Shown piece after piece: positions 9,531 to 19,667 of a stretch of DNA of 64,000 nucleotides. A program made the translations under genes and the position numbers. The stretch's first letter is position 1, and every line of letters starts with the position of its first letter. The notes under the pieces were generated by a model. It had not been told where the DNA came from and did not search any database. It saw nothing but the letters and a program-made list of their open reading frames with translations. Source of the DNA: Ehrlichia ruminantium str. Welgevonden (GTDB taxonomy: Bacteria > Pseudomonadota > Alphaproteobacteria > Rickettsiales > Anaplasmataceae); NCBI RefSeq assembly GCF_000026005.1, contig NC_005295.2:1418655-1482654 (forward strand), given 5' to 3'.

Positions 9531-11360
9531 ATGAAATATTATGTGATACATGCTATTATGATTTTCATCTTTTGTGTTTCACTGATATGTAATACCAATA
9601 TGTGCTATGCTGATATTACAACAGAAAATAAAGATGAAACCACAGAACAAAAAGGTCTTTTTTCTATAAAACACACTACACATACAAAAGAAGAATTCAT
9701 AAACTTTATAATAAAATGTCACTCTAAAGGAATACCTTTAGACTTTAAAAAAGAATTTGGTAATAATTTATCAGGAGCAGATTTTAGTGATCTAGACCTT
9801 AGAGGGTCAGTATTTAATAATGTTAACTTATCACATGCAAATTTTACACGTACTAACTTATCTAACTCAACTTTTACAGATTCCAACATGCAGAGAGCAT
9901 CTTTTATACATGCTAATCTAAGTAGGTCTAGTATAAAAAATTCAAATCTAAGCTTTGCTAATCTTACATCTGCAGATTTACAAAAAACAATCATTGAAAA
10001 ATCACAGCTTGATAATACAAATTTTAGTTACTCAGATATGCGCTTTTCTACCTTAAAAGAAGTTAACGGGCTATCTATCAATTTCTCAGAAGCAGAACTC
10101 ACATCAAGTTTAATTTCCGACTCTCAAATACAAAAGGCAAATTTCCATGATATGGAAGGTGATAATATAACCATCCAACATTGCAATCTATCATCTTCCA
10201 ATTTATTTGGAGCAAACTTATATAATTCAAGGATACAATTTTCTAATTTAACAAACGCTATATTGTATGGAGCAAATTTAGATTCATCAGATATAACAGG
10301 AAGTAACTTAAGCAATAGTGATATGGAAGTATCAAATATTAGTTCCTCTAACTTCCAAAATGCTAATTTAAGTAATACAAATATGTACTTCGTAGATGCA
10401 CATTATACCAATTTTAATAATACAAATTTACATAATGCATCAATAAATAATGCAAGTTTGATTGGCGTAAATTTAAATAACTCGATATTATCTAATGTGA
10501 ACTTAAGTAATACAGAAATTACAAATGCAAGTATACAAGAATCTGACATGCAATCAGTAATACTTGATTCAACTAGTATTACTAAATCTAATTTGAATAA
10601 CTCCATTTTAATCAATGCAACTATTAAAAATGCAGTATTTTCTAATTCAGATTTAACCATGGTATCAATAAAAAATTCTAAATGGATTGATTCTAAAGTA
10701 AATGCAAGTATTTTAAATTTCGCAACCATAGATCACAATACCATTATAAACAATACCTATAAAAAGGTAGCAGCAACAAATACTTTATGGTCTAATTCAA
10801 CAATAGAAAACACAAATATAGAAAATAGTAATCTTAGCTTTGCAACTTTCACTAATAATACAATAAACAAAACAAGTTTTTTCAATAATAATTTAGAATC
10901 TGCTGAAATAAAAGAATCTAACTTCAATGGGTCTAGTATTTATCATAATACATTAACTAACTTCTACTTTAATAACTGCAATACTACAAATACAATAATT
11001 ATTGCTAATAAAAATTTTAAAAATAAGTATTCTAAAGCAATCACATCTTTAAAAGCTTTACAAGACACAATAAAAAATAATAAAAAACTAGACGTCAACT
11101 TTTCTAATTTCAATTTCAAGAAATTAGATTTAAGTAACACAGACTTTTCAAATTCTATATTACAGAATGCAAATTTTTCTAATCTCATATTAAAAAATGT
11201 AAATTTTTCCAACACAAATCTACAATTTTCTACATTTAACAACTCAGAACTCTATTTAGTAAACTTTTCTAATGCTAATTTAGAGAATGCAAATCTATCA
11301 AATGCAAAATTACATGAGACAAATACAGAAAATGCAAACTTACGTAATATAAAAAACTAA
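9531..11360 (+). CDS. Secreted pentapeptide-repeat protein
   Basis: The 609-residue protein starts with a signal peptide (about residues 1-28, ending NMCYA) and a short linker. From about residue 75 nearly to the C-terminus it consists of pentapeptide repeats of the A(N/D)(L/F)xx type, for example LSGADFSDLDLRGSVFNNVNLSHANF and many SNANLxN-like units. Such repeats fold as a right-handed quadrilateral beta-helix. A short non-repeat stretch (FKNKYSKAITSLKALQDTIKNNKKLDVNF, about residues 495-523) interrupts it. Function cannot be read from these repeats; the signal peptide places it in the periplasm, at the surface or outside. The high N and S content reflects both the repeat and the AT-rich genome. 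It stands alone, far from its neighbours. Confidence 0.85.
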   Translation: MKYYVIHAIMIFIFCVSLICNTNMCYADITTENKDETTEQKGLFSIKHTTHTKEEFINFIIKCHSKGIPLDFKKEFGNNLSGADFSDLDLRGSVFNNVNLSHANFTRTNLSNSTFTDSNMQRASFIHANLSRSSIKNSNLSFANLTSADLQKTIIEKSQLDNTNFSYSDMRFSTLKEVNGLSINFSEAELTSSLISDSQIQKANFHDMEGDNITIQHCNLSSSNLFGANLYNSRIQFSNLTNAILYGANLDSSDITGSNLSNSDMEVSNISSSNFQNANLSNTNMYFVDAHYTNFNNTNLHNASINNASLIGVNLNNSILSNVNLSNTEITNASIQESDMQSVILDSTSITKSNLNNSILINATIKNAVFSNSDLTMVSIKNSKWIDSKVNASILNFATIDHNTIINNTYKKVAATNTLWSNSTIENTNIENSNLSFATFTNNTINKTSFFNNNLESAEIKESNFNGSSIYHNTLTNFYFNNCNTTNTIIIANKNFKNKYSKAITSLKALQDTIKNNKKLDVNFSNFNFKKLDLSNTDFSNSILQNANFSNLILKNVNFSNTNLQFSTFNNSELYLVNFSNANLENANLSNAKLHETNTENANLRNIKN

Positions 11361-12456
11361 TATACTATTGCTTTATAAATACTTTGAATATAAAGTATTC
11401 CTTTTTAAATAAAGAAAAACTTTAGTTTAATAATATCTTATTATCAATATAAAATAAACATATTGCTTTGTAATATTTATAAGCTAACTTAGCAAAAATT
11501 TCTGAACTAAAATCCTTTAGAACAATATTGTTATCACTAATGAAAAATATGACTCAATTCTATAAAAAAAGATGTCATGACTTAAAAAAACTAAAGAAAG
11601 TTTTTTCTAATGCCTAGATTAATTAGAGAACAACCTCAAGCTAAAATAACCATTTAAAATATCTATTACACTGTAATATAAGATCTTGCAGATTAAAATC
11701 TACTTTTAATATAATATCACTAAAATATACAGCAATAGTATATTTGATACCATCAACTAATACATATTAAACACCATAATACATATATTTTAGATCTAAA
11801 AGTATCAATAAAGACTTTTTAATCTACATAAGAAAGCTATTAAGGTACACTCAATTATCCCTCAAGACACATATCCTAAAAATTATTACTCGGATGATGC
11901 AAACCATTTTTTTATCTCAATTTTAACAACATATCCTATATAGTTTTAATTAAACACTATTAATAAAGAAATGTTGACACATACGAGAACATTATATGTA
12001 TATTTCTTTTCTTATAGAAACATGTTATATAAAAAATACCACAATTATTAAACCTAATATACAATTATAGATATCTTATTGATCAATACTGACATAAAAC
12101 GCTAAACCTGCACTAAGAAAACTACGAGATAAATATTAACATATGCAAAATAACATTTTACTATAAGCAAAACTTATAATCTTCAATCTACTTACACTAT
12201 TTTATTACACAATTTACATACTATTTATCAATTTTTACATAATCACACTTAACCAACTGTATCTTCACAATAAGAAAATATAAACAATATAATCATCAAA
12301 CTAATTAGAAGATGGAAAAAATTTCAATCATAAAGTACTTACAGGATTAATTTATTTATATAATCAATCAAACTTAGCTTATACTAAATTATACAATTGC
12401 TATATACAGAGTTTACATTATAACAAAATCATTAGCCCTATTAAACAGATTATAAT
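11361..12456. other. Intergenic region, 1.1 kb, no gene seen
   Basis: This AT-rich DNA lies between convergent genes. I found no frame with protein-like composition, no RNA gene and no strong repeat. Confidence 0.5.
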
Positions 12457-14325
12457 TTATCTACCACATCCTTTATTTCCAGAGCCACATTGTTTCTTTT
12501 TTTGAGTGTTATTACCTAACAGTTGTCTCACATCATCAGCAATCCCAAATACCATATTTTCATACACACTGATCAGAAGATCAAGATAATATAAATTTTG
12601 CTCATCAACACAACCAACAATATTACTGCTTATATTACTCATGATATATTCAAATTTTTCACAAGAATGTGAAACCAATTCAGACCATTTGTCAATAAAA
12701 TTAGATGAACACATATCAAACATACGAGATGGACAATTCATACCACTTAAGCATATTACTGGATTTTCACTCAATATCGATTTTACAGCATACATAGCTC
12801 GTAACCTTACTGAATTATATGTTACTGTCACTAACCTAACGTTCTCAGGATTTGCAGTCGACAATTTCATATAAAAACAGTGACGTGAATGACGATGCAG
12901 GTTAACACTGTTACGCACAAAACCTAACTGAATACTACAACTTACAATCATAAAATCCATCATCTTGTTTATCATAACAGAACAACTATTTTCTTTTGAG
13001 AGTTTTGCGTATGCAAGTTGTACCAACAATTCTTTCAATGCTTTATAAAGTATTGGATCATAGTAAGCACAATTCATAAAAATACAATCAACCTTACAAT
13101 CACAGTAACATTCAAACTCCTCTCTCATACGACAACAGTAATCTTTCAATGTGTTACATTTTTGTAAATAGAGAAATGCTGATTTTAACATCTCATCAAT
13201 TACATAAAAATCCTGATTACTAAGACATACTGATAATATCATAAGTCCTAATTTCTGGACACCTAATATAAAAGCAAATTGCGAAATTAGATTCAATTTT
13301 ATAAGTGTTACACTCATACTAACATGTGAAGTAATCTTTGATAATGCAGCATAATACTCATTACGAAATATCAACACATCATTTTCAACATCAAATAATT
13401 CTTTAACTAACTCACAAAGATATTCAGTATGTAGAGCCCTGAATCTTTCAAAGATTTTATAATCAGGAAGTATTGGAGTACGTGTTTTTAATGTGCTTTT
13501 TTTAAAGATACCAATATTTCCACTAGAAGTAGTCTGTAATTTTTCAAACTCAGAACTCAATTGTTCTATATTATCAACACCAGATTTCTTACCTGCTTCA
13601 ACACCTACATTAGGATTTAATTTTTCATAACTAGAAAAAAAGTCTTCCAACATGAGATGCCGTGTATACCGCATACGCTGCTTTATACCTTGAATACCTT
13701 TTGTATCTTGTACCTGGCTACTATGCTTAACTTCCTTTTTTGGCCTAGCACCTTGTCTTATATATGAACTTGTAAGTGCACCGCTTGGCTGAGGTATTTC
13801 ATGCAGATCTTTACTACTATACTTGTCTACATTAGTATTAACCTCTTGACTTGTTTCAACATCTATACCATAGCTTAATCTTTTCTTAATAGGAGGAAAA
13901 AAATCCCCTAACGTAAGATGCTGCGAATATCGTCTATGTGACCTTATATCTTGAACATCTTTTAACCCTTGTAATACTTTACTACTACGCTGCACTTTCT
14001 TTTTTGGCTTAGCACCCTGTTTTAAATATACACTCTCAGGAACAGGGTCTGACATAGTCTCTACTACAGGTGTTTCTGCTACTATAATAGATGTAGAAGC
14101 ATTATCTATAGTACCTTCACCTTTAGAGACATGCTGCTCTGCTCTACCACTCTCTTTTTTCGTTTCATTACAACTTTGATTTACATGATCTGTCGTTTCA
14201 CCATTATCTTCTAAATCTTGCGTCTCAAATCCATGACCCATCTTACCATCTGTTTCACAACCATTTCCCTGACCATTAATACTTTTTTTCTTTTTCTTTT
14301 TTCCTCGATTTGCACTAAATAACAT
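12457..14325 (-). CDS. Basic protein with internal duplication, no known family (effector-like)
   Basis: I do not recognise a family for this 622-residue protein. It starts with a lysine block (GKKKKKKS, residues 8-15) and has a hydrophilic, low-complexity first 250 residues. That part contains a duplicated unit of about 58 residues at 99-157 and 187-245. Both copies share the pattern Y-(L/I)-(K/R)-QGA-(K/R)-PKK ... R-(R/Y)-x-(S/T)-x-HL-x-L-x-DFF. The C-terminal half (about 280-600) looks globular and helical, with many cysteines, and the end is basic (KKKQCGSGNKGCGR). There is no signal peptide or membrane helix. A basic C-terminus and lack of homologs are features of type IV secretion substrates, so an effector role is a reasonable inference, unproven. 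Confidence 0.75.
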   Translation of the reverse strand: MLFSANRGKKKKKKSINGQGNGCETDGKMGHGFETQDLEDNGETTDHVNQSCNETKKESGRAEQHVSKGEGTIDNASTSIIVAETPVVETMSDPVPESVYLKQGAKPKKKVQRSSKVLQGLKDVQDIRSHRRYSQHLTLGDFFPPIKKRLSYGIDVETSQEVNTNVDKYSSKDLHEIPQPSGALTSSYIRQGARPKKEVKHSSQVQDTKGIQGIKQRMRYTRHLMLEDFFSSYEKLNPNVGVEAGKKSGVDNIEQLSSEFEKLQTTSSGNIGIFKKSTLKTRTPILPDYKIFERFRALHTEYLCELVKELFDVENDVLIFRNEYYAALSKITSHVSMSVTLIKLNLISQFAFILGVQKLGLMILSVCLSNQDFYVIDEMLKSAFLYLQKCNTLKDYCCRMREEFECYCDCKVDCIFMNCAYYDPILYKALKELLVQLAYAKLSKENSCSVMINKMMDFMIVSCSIQLGFVRNSVNLHRHSRHCFYMKLSTANPENVRLVTVTYNSVRLRAMYAVKSILSENPVICLSGMNCPSRMFDMCSSNFIDKWSELVSHSCEKFEYIMSNISSNIVGCVDEQNLYYLDLLISVYENMVFGIADDVRQLLGNNTQKKKQCGSGNKGCGR

Positions 14326-15447
14326 ATAAAAAATCCATTAACACACCACTATAAGGTAACATACAAAAAACGAAATGTTAATTTCTTTTTGAAGAATATA
14401 TAAATTTTTACTATTTATAGAATATAAATTACTTAAACAAGTATAATTTAGAACTATAACATGCTCAATTATTTTAACTTGTGTAATCATGTAAATAAAC
14501 ACGTCACCCAACATGAACCTATTGTTGCCGTAATCTCAGATATTATATTTGTTAATAGTTAGTAGAATAACAATACTGAACTCTTATACGTTAGAACATC
14601 ACTGTTACAAAAACATATATAAATTTTATATTATCTACTGCATACATTATACTAAAACCCAAACAACCATTAAAGTATTAGATAATGAGCTTTCTTTATA
14701 TAAAAACAGTTATTTCAAAAACTACACTATCAAGTTTTTTGCACACAACATATGGTAATTAAAAAAAAACAACATAAATAAACTAGCATTCAAATTATCA
14801 ATGCAGTCTCCTTTTTCCTCAATAGGAATTTTGAACTCAAGTTTGTCATATATTTCATTAAACTACTATGACAAGAATAAGGTATACCCACTACTAAAAA
14901 AGATACATTTAACAAACCGCAAAATTCACAATTTTACACAAAATGATTATTAGCAACATATATACACTAACCACAGTTAACTTGTATGTGATATAACCTT
15001 TTTATATACCACTAACTTAGTATATGTTTGACCACCAGTAATGATTTTTTAGGTCTGGTTATTAATAAAATAAACATTGTTATATTATCATAGAACATTT
15101 TGTTACATTAATAATCTATTTTCTAATATCACTACTTATACTCAAATTTTGCAGAATACTCTTTTGGAGAATATTTTATGAATAGCAATAAACATTCATG
15201 TAAAAATACATATCTTATCAAGTTCATATACTCAATGATTTTTTTAACATTAGCACACTTTAATCCAAAAAAATCCACAAAATAAACACACCTCTGTAAT
15301 ACCATAAAAATAAACAAGTAATAATAAAAAGTAGATTCAGATGTAAAACAAATATACATTGTTAATTTCTTACACTTACTATATACATACTTAACCTTCA
15401 ATAAATACCATACAAAATAGTACTAATGAACACACTTTTTCTAAGAG
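14326..15447. other. Intergenic region, 1.1 kb
   Basis: There is no supported gene. Two short frames (plus strand 14549-14758, minus strand 15132-15401) are listed as rejected because frames of this size are expected by chance in DNA this AT-rich. Confidence 0.4.
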
Positions 15448-16707
15448 TTAAATATGTTCAACTACTGGTAATCTAGCATGATGTGCAATATCAAGAAACG
15501 TAAACCTTTCTCTAGTAATAAATGCAAACTCAACAGCTCTACTATATTTATTAAAATCCCAACCAATGTGCTCCGGCTTATAAGGACAACCTATATTTAC
15601 CAACATATCTCTTATTGAAACATGAGATAAAGTTTTCTTATAAACCATGTCAACAATATCTGACCATTTATCACAAATTAAACTATTAAGATGATCAGCT
15701 TTTTGTTGATCAATAAATTTTTCAGTAAGTATATCACAAAACTCTTCAGTATGTTGCTCACGAAAATGTTCTTTTATATTGTCACAATTAACTAATGTAG
15801 GATATAGCTTTGGCATTTGTCTAAGTATCCTTCTCTGTAAACATTCCATCGTAACAACACTTACTCCAATAAATTCACCATGAAAAAAAGACATATCGTT
15901 TTGTAAAATTTCCATAGTATTAGCAATCATATGCTCTCCTTGACTAGCAGATTGGCTACCACCCACAATAAACATTCCTAACCCAGACAAAAGCAAAGCT
16001 TGCATTAAAATCATAATACTATGTTCATCACGTGCTACTATTCCTAAATATTCTTCTAATAAGGCATCCTCACTTGCTTTACTTATTAAAAATGGTAATT
16101 CAGTATATTCATTACCTAATAACAAATGCGATAATAACCAATCTGCTTGTACTGTAGATCTACAAATAAAGTCAGCAAAACCACTAACTATAAGCCTTCT
16201 TGGCGCATTTACAATAATATCTACATCTATATATATAGCTTTCGGTAAATGAGCTTTTAATGACTTTTTGTTACCACCACTAAATGTTATAGATGCATTT
16301 GATGAACTATACCCATTCATAGAAGGAGCTGTAGGAAATGAAATATAATTTTTATTTGTAATGTAACTCACATATTTACAAAGATCATTTATTGTGCCAC
16401 TACCAAAAGATACTAAAATATCAGCATCTTGTGATTTTTCTGTAATTAATTCTACTAACGTTTGAGATGCACAATATTTTTGCAGGATTATAAAATTTTT
16501 AAAAGTATTAAATACAACTTTATTTAATAAAGCAGCAGTATTTACATCAGCTACTATAAAAGCACAATTACCATGCTGCCTAATAATATCACATATGTTA
16601 GAACTGATTTTTCTATCAATATATATATTATCTATAATATTAACTACTGAACTTAATTCATAAAAATTTTTATCAAGCAAAACTTGCTTTAGAAACTTAT
16701 CATACAT
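15448..16707 (-). CDS. sn-glycerol-1-phosphate dehydrogenase-like protein (AraM/EgsA family)
   Basis: This NAD(P)-dependent family reduces dihydroxyacetone phosphate to sn-glycerol 1-phosphate and belongs to the iron-containing alcohol dehydrogenase superfamily. The 419-residue protein shows the dinucleotide motif SFGSGTINDLCKY (about residues 100-112) and the family signature PTAPSMNGYSS (about 126-136). Metal-ligand candidates are the Asp in SGFADFICR and the His residues in SQGEHMIA and SFFHGEFIG. The family is best known in archaea and in Bacillus AraM. Members also occur in scattered bacteria, so the substrate here is inferred. It is monocistronic with long gaps on both sides. Confidence 0.8.
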   Translation of the reverse strand: MYDKFLKQVLLDKNFYELSSVVNIIDNIYIDRKISSNICDIIRQHGNCAFIVADVNTAALLNKVVFNTFKNFIILQKYCASQTLVELITEKSQDADILVSFGSGTINDLCKYVSYITNKNYISFPTAPSMNGYSSSNASITFSGGNKKSLKAHLPKAIYIDVDIIVNAPRRLIVSGFADFICRSTVQADWLLSHLLLGNEYTELPFLISKASEDALLEEYLGIVARDEHSIMILMQALLLSGLGMFIVGGSQSASQGEHMIANTMEILQNDMSFFHGEFIGVSVVTMECLQRRILRQMPKLYPTLVNCDNIKEHFREQHTEEFCDILTEKFIDQQKADHLNSLICDKWSDIVDMVYKKTLSHVSIRDMLVNIGCPYKPEHIGWDFNKYSRAVEFAFITRERFTFLDIAHHARLPVVEHI

Positions 16708-17568
16708 AATAAAAAAACAAGCTATATGCTATTATTGTAACTTAATAGCTAAGTTTAAAAATCTCTTATAGTAAAGTATACCAATAAAACTAAATCTTAG
16801 AAAAAACTTTCTCAAATTTAAAATATTAATTTTTTTTTTACAATACGATACTAGAACACACACATATATTAGTTAACTACAAATACCAGTGTACTGCTAA
16901 TTCAACATATAAGTCATTGCTTATAATAACATTATTAATTAAAAAATAACTATTCTAGCCAGTGTTCATCACACTATGTCATTTTACAGTAGATCACAAC
17001 TTAAAGAAACAAAATACTATTAAAATAACACATTAAAAGCATATCAATAATACTTAATAATAACCATCAATGTTTATAATTTATGTAAAATAAAAAACTT
17101 TTATTCTTAATCATTACACTTTATGTATATATTACAAATTTTTGAACAATAATAAATTAAACTATCAAGAATAGTTGTCATTTTAAGTTTATCACAACAT
17201 AGGAAATTCTATATCCCTATTATAAGTAACATATATATTTAAATAATACAATCAACAAATAAACACACTACAACTGATAAGGTTACACCTACTATAAACA
17301 TATAGATAAATAAAAATTCAACATAACTATCACCAATATAAGACAAATACTGTTTTTTTGAATATAGGAACATTAATAACCTACTATAAATGTTTCTAAC
17401 TTTAAGTATAGTACAAAACAAAATACTCATTTTTAATTTATATTAAATATATATATTTTAACTACATAAATTAATTACCATTATAAAGAAATATATATAC
17501 TTGAGAATTATCAAAATATTTATCTTACTATCTCAATTAATATAGTTGCCTTATCTACATAACTGCAA
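16708..17568. other. Divergent intergenic region upstream of atpB
   Basis: AT-rich DNA with no supported gene. A 63-codon minus-strand frame at 17239-17430 looks hydrophobic but is within chance expectation. Confidence 0.4.
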
Positions 17569-17596
17569 TTGACTAACTTATCACAGTTGATATGAT
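17569..17596 (+). promoter_or_regulatory. Predicted sigma70-type promoter of the Fo ATP synthase operon
   Basis: TTGACT (17569-17574) and TATGAT (17591-17596) are 16 nt apart. Transcription would start near 17603 and give a leader of about 40 nt, with a GGAG ribosome-binding site just before the atpB ATG at 17643. Confidence 0.55.
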
Positions 17597-17642
17597 TAAG
17601 AATAGCAAAATTTTACTTTATATGTGTTTATATGGAGACTAG

Positions 17643-18374
17643 ATGTCAGCAAATCCCTTAGATCAGTTTAGGATTTCCACTATATTCAAGCTACCTGATA
17701 TTGGCGAATATAATATTGATTTTACTAATGCCTCATTATTTATGGTATTATCCACATTTTTAATCTCCTTGTCTTGCTATGTTGGATTAAGGAAAGAAAG
17801 TGTTATTCCGAATCCATTACAATCAATAATAGAAATTATTTATGATTTTATTGTTTCTACAATAGAAAGTAATGTAGGTAAGGAAGGGTTACAATACGTA
17901 CCATTAGTTTTTACAATATTTACATTCATTCTAGTATGTAATCTCTTAGGTATATTACCATTAGGGTTCACTGTAACAAGTCATATTGCAGTAACATTTG
18001 CAATATCAATGATTGTATTCATAAGTGTAACATTCATAGGATTTAAACACCAAGGAACTCATTTTCTTCATATATTGTTACCACAAGGCACACCAATGTG
18101 GTTAGCACCTATGATGGTCTTAATTGAATTATTTGCCTATTGCGCACGCCCTGTAAGCCTATCAATACGACTCGCTGCTAATATGATAGCTGGCCATACT
18201 ATTATCAAGGTTATAGCAGGATTCGTTATAAATATGAATATATTTTTAACACCTTTACCTATAGCATTCATTATAATACTTATTGGGTTTGAAATATTCG
18301 TTGCAATCTTACAGGCATACATTTTTACAGTACTTACTTGTGTGTACTTATCAGATGCAGTAAATAAGCACTAA
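17643..18374 (+). CDS. atpB: ATP synthase Fo subunit a
   Basis: Subunit a forms the proton half-channels of the membrane Fo sector. The 243-residue protein is strongly hydrophobic. It carries the essential arginine in the conserved helix [15 protein letters not shown] (about residues 175-189). The terminal helix [24 protein letters not shown] is also diagnostic. The start is supported by GGAG 7 nt upstream. It heads the Fo group a, c, b', b; the F1 genes are not in this window, and separation of Fo and F1 operons is normal in alphaproteobacteria. No atpI precedes it. Confidence 0.97.
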
Positions 18375-18443
18375 ATTTTAGCGATTGACTTCGTATAATG
18401 ATCTACTTATAATTCTTCTAGCTTTTTATAAAGGTAAGAGTGT

Positions 18444-18665
18444 ATGGATTCTTTAAAGTTTATTGCTGTAGGGTTAAGTGTTTTTGGTATGGTTGCTTCT
18501 GCTTTAGGGGTTGCAAATATATTTTCTACTATGCTAAATGGATTAGCACGTAATCCTGAAACAGAAGATAAACTAAAAAAATATGTTTATACTGGTGCTG
18601 CTTTAGTTGAAGCAATGGGTTTATTTTCTTTCCTATTAGCCCTATTACTAATTTTTGTAGCCTAA
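18444..18665 (+). CDS. atpE: ATP synthase Fo subunit c
   Basis: Subunit c is the proteolipid that forms the rotating ring. The 73-residue protein is two membrane helices joined by the polar loop ARNPETEDKLKKY, which contains the conserved RNP motif. The proton-carrying carboxylate is the Glu in GAALVEAMGLFSF (about residue 58). The GLAVFGMVASALGVA-like first helix is the usual glycine-rich one. The gene lies 69 nt behind atpB, with an AAAGGT ribosome-binding site. Confidence 0.97.
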   Translation: MDSLKFIAVGLSVFGMVASALGVANIFSTMLNGLARNPETEDKLKKYVYTGAALVEAMGLFSFLLALLLIFVA

Positions 18666-18674
18666 TGTAAATTT

Positions 18675-19178
18675 ATGGACACAATACCACAGTTAGATAT
18701 ATCTTCTTATCCTTCTCAGTTTTTTTGGTTTTTTTTATCTTTTAGTGTTTTGTACATTATAATTAGTAAAAATGTGCTGCCAAAGATTGAAAATATAGTA
18801 AGAAAGAGGTATAATATTATAAGATGTTCTATTGATTCTGTTAAGGGTGATTTAAGTCATGCGCAGCAAGAGTTAGATAAACAGCTGCTAAAGCTTACTG
18901 CAGTACAAGCAGAAGTAGATAGAATTATACGATCTGCTTTTGATGAAGTGCAAGATGCTAATGTAAGTCTTATGGCTACACTTGACCAGGAAATACAGAG
19001 TATGTTTAAAATGGCAGACGACAACCTAAAAAATATGAAGCTTCAGCTTGAACAAGAACTAATAGACCTTGCCTTTAATATAGCGTTAATATATTACAGT
19101 AAGTTATTAGGTGTTGATTGTGTTAATAAGGATAGGTTACGTGACATAACAATTAAGATATATAAGGAAAGGATATGA
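18675..19178 (+). CDS. atpF': ATP synthase Fo subunit b'
   Basis: The b and b' subunits form the peripheral stalk that holds F1 against rotation. The 167-residue protein has one N-terminal membrane helix (FFWFFLSFSVLYIIISKNVLPKI, about residues 16-38). A long charged helical tail follows, and the KNVLPKIENIVRKR boundary is typical of b/b' proteins. It starts 9 nt after atpE and overlaps the next gene by 4 nt (ATGA), so translation is coupled. The first of two tandem b-type genes is usually b' in alphaproteobacteria. Confidence 0.9.
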   Translation: MDTIPQLDISSYPSQFFWFFLSFSVLYIIISKNVLPKIENIVRKRYNIIRCSIDSVKGDLSHAQQELDKQLLKLTAVQAEVDRIIRSAFDEVQDANVSLMATLDQEIQSMFKMADDNLKNMKLQLEQELIDLAFNIALIYYSKLLGVDCVNKDRLRDITIKIYKERI

Positions 19179-19666
19179 TATCTGCATATTTTGTTATTAA
19201 TCTTGCGTTTTGCATTGGTGTTTTGTTAGCTTTTTCTCCACTACGTAAAAAAGTAAAGGAATTGTTAACAGCACGGTTAAATAAAGTGAAAACAGAAGTG
19301 AAACTACCTAATGAAATTCAGGCCCAATCTAAAGAGCTGTCAAATAAGGTAACGATTCAAGGTTATGAATTAGACAAAGCAATTGAAGAAATACTCAAAA
19401 AGGCACATGAAGAATATGATGCTATAATAGCTGCTCACAAAGCTGATATTGAAGCTACTTTAGAAAAACATCTAGAAGTTGCTATTAAAAAAATATCAGA
19501 CCAAGTATCTGTAATGGCTCATTCTTTAAAATTAAGTACTATAGATGTAGCAGCAATTGCAATTCAAGAGCTAGTAAAAGAATCAAACGAGCAAAGTGAA
19601 AACCAGCAAGATAACAATGGTGTTATATCTACGTTAGATCGTGACTTAAGAAAGAAGTTACATTAG
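19175..19666 (+). CDS. atpF: ATP synthase Fo subunit b
   Basis: This is the second peripheral-stalk subunit. The 163-residue protein has one N-terminal hydrophobic helix (YFVINLAFCIGVLLAF) and then a long, charged, coiled-coil-like helix through to the end. The ATG overlaps the atpF' stop. The stop codon lies 1 bp from the stop of the convergent ftsA gene, with no room for a terminator, so the two transcripts probably overlap. The sequence is weakly conserved; the call rests on architecture and operon position. Confidence 0.85.
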   Translation: MISAYFVINLAFCIGVLLAFSPLRKKVKELLTARLNKVKTEVKLPNEIQAQSKELSNKVTIQGYELDKAIEEILKKAHEEYDAIIAAHKADIEATLEKHLEVAIKKISDQVSVMAHSLKLSTIDVAAIAIQELVKESNEQSENQQDNNGVISTLDRDLRKKLH

Positions 19667-19667
19667 T

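Noticed and set aside
14549-14758. 69-codon plus-strand frame
   Set aside because: Low-complexity translation without a recognisable motif and no supporting context.
15132-15401. 89-codon minus-strand frame
   Set aside because: About one frame of this length is expected by chance in this much AT-rich non-coding DNA; composition is K/Y/F/I-rich with no motif.
17239-17430. 63-codon hydrophobic minus-strand frame upstream of atpB
   Set aside because: Within chance expectation and without a ribosome-binding site; hydrophobic translations are common in AT-rich DNA.
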